Origin: Anaerolineales bacterium UBA3940
GTDB taxonomy: Bacteria > Chloroflexota > Anaerolineae > Aggregatilineales > UBA3940
Length of the DNA: 10,657 nt
Reading direction: 5' to 3'
Assembly (NCBI GenBank): GCA_002385675.1
Contig: DGDY01000021.1
Coordinates: 1 to 10,657, forward strand
Position numbers and translations under genes: made by a program. Of the stretch, positions 6,189 through 10,657 are shown in pieces. The notes beneath the pieces are model-generated. The model worked only from the letters and a program-made list of their open reading frames with translations, did no database searches and was not told the DNA's origin. Within the stretch, counting starts at the first letter, position 1. Each line of letters starts with the position of its first letter.

Positions 6189-7622
6189 CTAGAAGCCGGT
6201 CTTGCCGGGGTTCATGATGTGATTGGGGTCGATGGCGTCCTTCAGACGGAGCAGGAAGGGCCATGCGTCCTTGAACTGGCGGCGCATATAGCGGCCCAGC
6301 TTCACGCCGACGCCGTGATGCTCGTTGATCATGCCGCCGTTCTCGATGGCGGCGGTCATGGCGGCTTCCCACACGCGGTTGTGCAGGCGCAGCGCCTCCT
6401 GCGCGTCCTGCGGCGGCTCCTCGATGATGAAGCGGGAGTACAGCATCACGCCCCAGTGGAACCAGTGCGAGAAGTGCCCGATCCACCTGACGTTCCACTC
6501 CTTGAAGCCGCCCTCGACCGCCTCCTTGATGGCGTAGTACACACCCTGGATCTTGTCGTAGGTCGTCACTGTCTCGGTCGTGCCATACATCCAGGGCAGC
6601 TTCAGGTTGATGGGTGGGTAGTAGAAGTCGTAGCGGTGGTTCCACCACTTCTCGCCCGGCTCCTCGCCGAGGTCCTCCGCGCCCAGCTCAAAGCAGATGT
6701 CAAGCGCCTTCTGCTGCTGGAGCTTCGCGATGTCCGGGTCGCCGTCGAAGCCGATGACCATGTACGAGCCGTCGAACTCGTAGCCGAGGATCTTGCGCAC
6801 GCGCGTGCGCGTCGACTCGTGGTCGTACAGGCGGATGACGAACGGATCGAGGCGGCGCGTCATGATGCGGCGGCCCGCCTCCAGTGCGGCGTTCATGTCC
6901 TTGAAGAGCACCGCGCGCATGTAGCGGGCCTCGGGCAGGTAGTCAAGCTGGACGGTCGCCTTGGTGATGATGCCGAACGTGCCCTCCGAGCCGAGGAACA
7001 GCCGGAACCAGTCCGGGCCGGAGGCGTGCTGCGGGACCGGCGCGGTGTTGATGATCTCGCCGGTGGGCAGCACCACTTCCATGCTCAGCACGAGGTCTTC
7101 GGCCTTGCCGTACTTGGTGCTCATCGTGCCGGTGCCGCGCGGCGCGAGCGCGCCGCCGAGCGTGGCGCAGTTGCTGGAGGCGGCGTAATGCGGGAACATC
7201 AGCCCGCGCTCGTTGACCGCCCACTCAAGCTGCTGGATGATGATGCCTGCCTCGGCGGTTGCGGTCAGCGAAACCTCGTCGATCTCAAGGATGCGGTTCA
7301 TACGCTTGGTGTCGAGCAGGATGCCGCCGAACATCGGCAGCGCACCGCCCTGTGTGCCTGAACCGCCGCCCCAGGGCACGATCGGGATCTTGTACTTGTT
7401 GGCGACGAAGGTCAGCTCGGCGATTTCCTCTGGCGTGCCGGGGTGCACGATGATGTCGGGCGTCATGAGCGGCTTGCCCCGGTCGAGCCACATCTGCGGC
7501 ATCCACGACCAGTCGGTCGAGTAGACGAGCCGGTCGCTCTCCCGCGTCGAGACGTACTCCTCGCCGACGATCTCCGCGATCTCGCTGCGGATCATCTCCT
7601 GTTGGAACAACGCACGATCCAT
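6189..7622 (-). CDS. FAD-binding (PCMH/VAO-type) oxidase, GlcD / alkyl-DHAP synthase-like
   Basis: The product is 477 residues. The FAD domain shows PDIIVHPGTPEEIAEL (55-70), the pyrophosphate-binding VPWGGGSGTQGG (82-93), CATLGGALAPRGTGT (152-166) and DWFRLFLGSEGTFGIITKAT (204-223). The C-terminal half carries IGHFSHWFHWGVMLY (381-395), HHGVG (435-439) and a DPNHIMNPGK ending (465-474), as in alkyl-dihydroxyacetonephosphate synthase and D-lactate/glycolate dehydrogenases. The likely job is flavin-dependent oxidation of a 2-hydroxyacid or similar, passing electrons to the iron-sulfur protein that starts 17 nt downstream, much like GlcD with GlcF. The substrate cannot be read from the sequence. 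The ATG at 7622 has GAAGGAG 10 nt upstream. A hairpin spacer separates it from the isomerase gene before it, so a promoter may lie in 7623-7700, but none is recognisable. There is no signal peptide or membrane segment. Confidence 0.88.
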   Translation of the reverse strand: MDRALFQQEMIRSEIAEIVGEEYVSTRESDRLVYSTDWSWMPQMWLDRGKPLMTPDIIVHPGTPEEIAELTFVANKYKIPIVPWGGGSGTQGGALPMFGGILLDTKRMNRILEIDEVSLTATAEAGIIIQQLEWAVNERGLMFPHYAASSNCATLGGALAPRGTGTMSTKYGKAEDLVLSMEVVLPTGEIINTAPVPQHASGPDWFRLFLGSEGTFGIITKATVQLDYLPEARYMRAVLFKDMNAALEAGRRIMTRRLDPFVIRLYDHESTRTRVRKILGYEFDGSYMVIGFDGDPDIAKLQQQKALDICFELGAEDLGEEPGEKWWNHRYDFYYPPINLKLPWMYGTTETVTTYDKIQGVYYAIKEAVEGGFKEWNVRWIGHFSHWFHWGVMLYSRFIIEEPPQDAQEALRLHNRVWEAAMTAAIENGGMINEHHGVGVKLGRYMRRQFKDAWPFLLRLKDAIDPNHIMNPGKTGF

Positions 7623-7703
7623 GTCCGGTCAACTCCTTCACGGTGGCGTTCTATGCGGTCAGGCAGCGACGTACCGATTGAGCCGATGTGAGTCCACAGA
7701 AGA

Positions 7704-7752
7704 CACAGATGGCACGGATGCGAACAATCTGTGTTCATCTGTGCCATCTGTG
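7704..7752. repeat. Long hairpin in the spacer after the xylose isomerase-like gene
   Basis: Perfect 12-bp arms cacagatggcac (7704-7715) and gtgccatctgtg (7741-7752) continue inward through gatg/catc and gaaca/tgttc pairs, giving a nearly full-length stem. The unit resembles the 'atctgtgttcatctgtg..atctgtgg' palindromes dispersed in many bacterial genomes. It starts 14 nt past the stop of the isomerase gene, so it could stabilise the 3' end of a xylBA message or attenuate read-through into the oxidase gene. No T-tract follows on the minus strand. Confidence 0.7.
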
Positions 7753-7766
7753 GATCAACTTTCCTG

Positions 7767-8798
7767 CTACCCCATCAGCGTCGTCGTGATCAGCCAGTCA
7801 AGCTCCTCGTAGTCGCGGCTGGCGCGAAGCTCGTCGATGCGGGCGCGGTCGAGCGAGCGGACCTTCTCGACAAGGCACAGGAACATCTCGATGCTGTTGC
7901 GCAGGTGCTTCGTGGCGAGCGCCGCCGGCTGGGTGCGCAGCGCCTTCACGTCCATGCCGACCATGCCGCGCGAGGCGTAGTTGTTCTCCTCCAGCACCAG
8001 CACCTGGTCGAAGGCGCGACGCAGGTTCACCGCGCCGAACGAACGGTCCTGGTCGAACTTCAGGCCGTTCTGATCGTTGAGATGGACGCTGTAGAGCTTG
8101 TCGAAGGCCAGCGCGAAGGCCATCTCATCGGCGGGGTCCAGCCCGGCGAGGATGGCGTGCGCGGACTCGACCAGGCAGCCGACGCGGGCGGGCTCCGACG
8201 TTTGCAGCGCGAGCGCCAGCGCGTGCCCGATGGTCGGGATGTACGAGACGTCCATCGGCTCGTTGGGCTTCGGCTCGATGGCGATGCGCAGTTCACTGTC
8301 GTAAGAGAGCAGCGCGTCGATGGCGGCGAGAAGCTGGTGCGTCGCCGCGACCGGGTCTTTGGCCTCGCGCATGTAGGTGCCCTCGCGGGCGAGCCACAGC
8401 ACCATCAGGTTGGTGCCCATCTCCCGCGCGATGTCGGCGGCCTTCTTCGAGCGCTCGATGGCGTAATTGCGCAGCGCCGGGTCGTTCGCCGTGAAGCCGC
8501 CGTCGATGGTGTTGGGGTGCTCCCACAGGCGCGGGGCGACGAACTCCGCGACCAGCCCGTTGTCCTCCAGCATCTGGCGCATCTCGCGGGCCTGCCGCCG
8601 GATCTGCTCCGGCGAGAGGTCATCGAGGCCCGGCACGGCGTCGTCGTCGTGGAACTGCATCGCGTCATAGCCGAGGTCTTTGAGCGCGGCCAGCTTGACT
8701 GCAAAGGGCACAGACTCGCGGACCGGCGGCCCGAACGGGTCTGCGCCCTCGTGGATGTTCCAAGGGCCAAATGAGAAGCGGTAGCCGTATTTGTTCAT
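7767..8798 (-). CDS. xylA: Xylose isomerase-like TIM-barrel sugar isomerase (short form)
   Basis: The product is 343 residues. XylA signatures are clear: H50 and D53 in FHDDD (catalytic H54/D57 of Streptomyces XylA), VLWLAREG (W135), E175 and K177 in IEPKPNEP (E181/K183), E211 and H214 (E217/H220), D249 and D251 in KFDQD (D255/D257), and D283 in GMDVKALR (D287). One metal-1 ligand differs: the HIDLN position of XylA reads SVHLN, so D245 is replaced by H239. After the last ligand only 60 residues remain, against about 100 in Streptomyces XylA, so the C-terminal arm that packs the tetramer is shortened. It should be a divalent-metal aldose-ketose isomerase, most simply D-xylose to D-xylulose because xylulokinase lies 75 nt upstream. 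Another aldose is possible. The ATG at 8798 is preceded by GGGGAG at 11 nt. Confidence 0.85.
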   Translation of the reverse strand: MNKYGYRFSFGPWNIHEGADPFGPPVRESVPFAVKLAALKDLGYDAMQFHDDDAVPGLDDLSPEQIRRQAREMRQMLEDNGLVAEFVAPRLWEHPNTIDGGFTANDPALRNYAIERSKKAADIAREMGTNLMVLWLAREGTYMREAKDPVAATHQLLAAIDALLSYDSELRIAIEPKPNEPMDVSYIPTIGHALALALQTSEPARVGCLVESAHAILAGLDPADEMAFALAFDKLYSVHLNDQNGLKFDQDRSFGAVNLRRAFDQVLVLEENNYASRGMVGMDVKALRTQPAALATKHLRNSIEMFLCLVEKVRSLDRARIDELRASRDYEELDWLITTTLMG

Positions 8799-8873
8799 GT
8801 GGTCGTTTTCTCCCCGTTGAACGGTATGTTAATGGCCTGCGGCGGCTGCCGGTCAGGAGGGGGTGGTGCTCGT

Positions 8874-10415
8874 CTAACCCGCCGCCTGCGCCGCATCGAG
8901 ATGCGCCTCTACCGTGCTCGCAATCGCCCGGAAGTGCGGCGCGAGCGCCGGGTACAGCGCCCGGTAGCGCTCGTAGTAGGCCGGGTAGACCTGCGCCCTG
9001 CGCTCGTCGGGCTCGGTGCGGCCCGTTACGTGCACCATCGCTTCGGCGGCGGCGGGTACATCGGCGTAAAAGCCCGCGCCGACGCTCGCCAGCAGCGCCG
9101 CGCCGAAGGCCGCGCCCTCCGTCGTGTTGACCGTGACCAGCTCCGTGCCGAGCACATCGGCGATGATCTGCCGCCAGACGGCGCTGCGCGCCCCGCCGCC
9201 GGAGATCCGCACCTGCCGGATCTCGCCTAGCCCGGCCTGCTGGATCAGCGTGAATGAGTCCTTGATGCCGAAGGCGACGCCCTCCAGCACCGACCGTGTG
9301 ATGTGCCCCCGGCTGTGGCGCACCGTCAGCCCGACCCACGCGCCGCGCGCGAGCGGATCGGGGTGGGGGGTGCGCTCGCCGGTGAGGTACGGCAGGAAGA
9401 TCAGCCCCTCGCTGCCTGCCGGGGCGGTTTCCACCTCGCCGATCAACTCGGCGAACTCCACGCCCGGCGCGAGCGTGTCGCGGTACCACTGGAGGCTGCC
9501 TGCCGCGCTGAGCATCACGCCCATGAAGTGCCAGCGACCGGGCACGGCGTGGCAGAAGGCGTGCAGCCGCCCCTCCGGCTCAACGAGCGGTGCGGGTGTC
9601 GTGGCGAACACCACGCCGGACGTGCCCAGCGCCAGCGACACGATCCCCGGCTCGACCGCGCCGACGCCGACCGCCCCGGCGGCCTGGTCACCGCCGCCCC
9701 CGACGACCGGCGTGCCCGCCGCCAGCCCGGTCTGCTCCGCTGCTACCGCGCTGACCGTGCCCGTGATCTCCGGCCCCTCGAAGGTGGGCGGCAGCCACTC
9801 GCGCGGGATGCCGAGCGCGTCGAGCACCTCGTCCGACCAGGTGCGAGCCTTCAGGTCAAACAGGATCGTGCCTGAGCCCCCGGCCCGGTCCATCGCGTAA
9901 TCGCCGGTGAGCCGGTAGCGGATGTAGTCCTTTGGCAGCAGGATGTGGCAGGCGCGCCGGTAGACCTCCGGCTCGTGCTGCTGCACCCACAGGATTTTCG
10001 GCGCGGTGAAGCCGGTCAGGGCGTCGTTGCCGGTGATCTGGATGAGCCGCTCCCGCCCGACCCGCTCGCGGATCTCGTCACACTGCGGGCCTGTGCGCTG
10101 GTCGTTCCACAGGATGGCGGGGCGCAGTACCTCGCCGCTCTCATCGAGCAGGACAAGCCCGTGCATCTGCCCGGTCAGGCCGATGGCGGCAACTGCCTCG
10201 CCGCTGACGCCTGCCTCGGCGAGCGCGTTGCGGATGCTCGCCGCGATGCCCTGCCACCAGTCTTCGGGGTTCTGCTCCGACCACAGCGGGCGCGGCGTGG
10301 AGAGCGCGAGCGGCGTGGTCGCGCTGCTGACCACTGTGCCGCGCGGGTCGATGAGCAGCGCCTTCGCCCCGGTGGTGGAGATGTCCAGGCCGAGGAGCAG
10401 TTTGTCAGTGGGCAT
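8874..10415 (-). CDS. xylB: Xylulokinase (FGGY-family carbohydrate kinase)
   Basis: The product is 513 residues, slightly longer than the 484 of E. coli XylB. It has the FGGY N-terminal phosphate loop GLDISTTGAKALLID (9-23), WSEQNPEDWW (45-54), the xylulose-type TGQMHGLVLLD (81-91, with the M84-H85 pair), ILWNDQR (101-107) and GGGGDQAAGAVG (239-250), where D243 is the catalytic base. The C-terminal adenosine-binding stretch includes ISGGGARSAVWRQIIADVLG. It phosphorylates D-xylulose to xylulose 5-phosphate with ATP, feeding the pentose phosphate pathway. It is the first gene of the run and is followed 75 nt later by the xylose isomerase-like gene, a classical pairing. The ATG at 10415 is preferred because GGAGG sits 9 nt upstream and homology begins at LLLGLDIS. 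The frame is open 22 codons further, but those encode spacer sequence. No regulator or sugar transporter is next to it in this window. Confidence 0.92.
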   Translation of the reverse strand: MPTDKLLLGLDISTTGAKALLIDPRGTVVSSATTPLALSTPRPLWSEQNPEDWWQGIAASIRNALAEAGVSGEAVAAIGLTGQMHGLVLLDESGEVLRPAILWNDQRTGPQCDEIRERVGRERLIQITGNDALTGFTAPKILWVQQHEPEVYRRACHILLPKDYIRYRLTGDYAMDRAGGSGTILFDLKARTWSDEVLDALGIPREWLPPTFEGPEITGTVSAVAAEQTGLAAGTPVVGGGGDQAAGAVGVGAVEPGIVSLALGTSGVVFATTPAPLVEPEGRLHAFCHAVPGRWHFMGVMLSAAGSLQWYRDTLAPGVEFAELIGEVETAPAGSEGLIFLPYLTGERTPHPDPLARGAWVGLTVRHSRGHITRSVLEGVAFGIKDSFTLIQQAGLGEIRQVRISGGGARSAVWRQIIADVLGTELVTVNTTEGAAFGAALLASVGAGFYADVPAAAEAMVHVTGRTEPDERRAQVYPAYYERYRALYPALAPHFRAIASTVEAHLDAAQAAG

Positions 10416-10424
10416 GATGTGCTG

Positions 10425-10431
10425 CCTCCGG
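10425..10431 (-). promoter_or_regulatory. Ribosome binding site fixing the xylB start
   Basis: The minus strand reads CCGGAGG, followed by 9 nt and the ATG at 10415. It decides against the 22-codon upstream extension of the open frame. No -10/-35 pair is convincing between here and the first hairpin at 10469. Confidence 0.65.
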
Positions 10432-10468
10432 TGTGATGAATCGTTCCTGATGCAACCTCGCCCCTGCC

Positions 10469-10596
10469 GCCGGGGAATCAATTCCCCGGCTACAAGATGC
10501 CAGGTCCCCTTCGGGCACTACCGTCCCCGGGGTCCGCCGTAGGCGGACTTTGCCGCAGCGAAGCTGCGTTTTAGCCCGGGAATGGAATTCCCGGGC
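10469..10596. repeat. Palindrome-bounded repeat element upstream of xylB
   Basis: Two similar hairpins bound this stretch: gccggggaat/attccccggc (10469-10478 and 10481-10490, 2-nt loop) and gcccgggaat/attcccgggc (10574-10583 and 10587-10596, 3-nt loop). Between them are gtccgcc/ggcggac (10532-10538 and 10542-10548) and cgcagc/gctgcg (10554-10559 and 10563-10568), each with a 3-nt loop. All arms are perfect. There is no coding capacity. The layout fits a dispersed REP- or MITE-like intergenic element. Its position places it in the xylB upstream region, where it could affect the leader. Confidence 0.65.
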
Positions 10597-10604
10597 GTCT
10601 GGTA

Positions 10605-10657
10605 GGGCAGGTCGTGATGCGCGATGCTCCGCATCGACCGCATCAATAGACCTGCCC
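10605..10657. repeat. Three-level nested palindrome at the window edge
   Basis: Outer arms gggcaggtc (10605-10613) and gacctgccc (10649-10657) enclose tgatgcg (10615-10621) and cgcatca (10639-10645). These in turn enclose cgatgc (10622-10627) and gcatcg (10631-10636) with a tcc loop. All three stems are perfect and nested, so the whole segment can fold into one long hairpin. The outer arms share ggcaggtc/gacctgcc with the hairpin at 3937-3963, which suggests a shared repeat family. The window ends at the last base of the outer arm, so the element may continue. Confidence 0.65.

Noticed and set aside
6172..6648. N-terminal extension of the iron-sulfur protein frame
   Set aside because: It overlaps the FAD gene on the same strand in another frame and its translation is compositionally odd. 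A strong ribosome binding site at 6177-6183 selects the ATG at 6171.
6219..7361. Plus-strand open frame of 380 codons opposite the FAD oxidase gene
   Set aside because: It is antisense shadow coding with low-complexity composition and no motif, while the minus strand encodes a complete FAD-binding oxidase.
8817..8836. LacI-type operator in the xylB-xylA gap (TTGAACGGTATGTTAA and surroundings)
   Set aside because: Only the outer bases are symmetric and the inner half-sites do not match, so the palindrome is too weak to call.
8665..9489. Minus-strand 274-codon frame overlapping xylB in another frame
   Set aside because: Its Arg/Ala/Gly-rich translation lacks motifs and lies inside the kinase coding sequence.

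Overview
This is a GC-rich bacterial window. It carries eight protein genes, all on the minus strand, that together look like a sugar and sugar-acid catabolism locus. No RNA gene, integrase, CRISPR array, transporter or regulator gene is visible. The GC bias, the protein families and the dispersed C-rich palindromic spacers ('cctcaccccc...') suggest a Chloroflexota-type genome. This is an impression from sequence style, not a proven placement.

In transcription order (right to left) the genes are as follows. A xylulokinase (xylB, 10415-8874) is followed by a short xylose isomerase-like TIM barrel (8798-7767). After a hairpin-bearing spacer comes an FAD-linked oxidase of the GlcD/alkyl-DHAP-synthase type (7622-6189), and 17 nt later a GlcF-like iron-sulfur partner (6171-5062). 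Next is a D-tagatose 3-epimerase-family enzyme (4938-4045). A spacer that looks like a small MITE separates it from a Tm-1/UPF0261 protein (3851-2622), which is tightly coupled to a creatininase-superfamily amidohydrolase (2616-1690). A 301-bp spacer with two diverged direct repeats precedes a LarA-type nickel-pincer racemase/epimerase (1388-90), which starts at GTG.

As a working model, XylA-like and XylB isomerise and phosphorylate an aldose. The 3-epimerase adds a ketose epimerisation. The FAD/Fe-S pair oxidises a 2-hydroxyacid or related polyol acid and passes electrons on. The LarA homologue sets the C2 stereochemistry of a hydroxyacid, and the creatininase-family enzyme opens a cyclic or lactone/lactam-like intermediate. 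A creatininase-family hydrolase near a TIM-barrel epimerase recalls the Thermotoga-type inositol pathway, but no inositol dehydrogenase is present here. The substrate is therefore unknown.

The most unusual feature is the iron-sulfur protein. It aligns with the two-cluster, CCG-domain GlcF/HdrD architecture, yet it keeps exactly the four cysteines that would ligate one [4Fe-4S] cluster. It has lost those of the second cluster and all CCG cysteines. The non-coding spacers are dense in perfect hairpins, notably 3868-4043 and 10469-10657.
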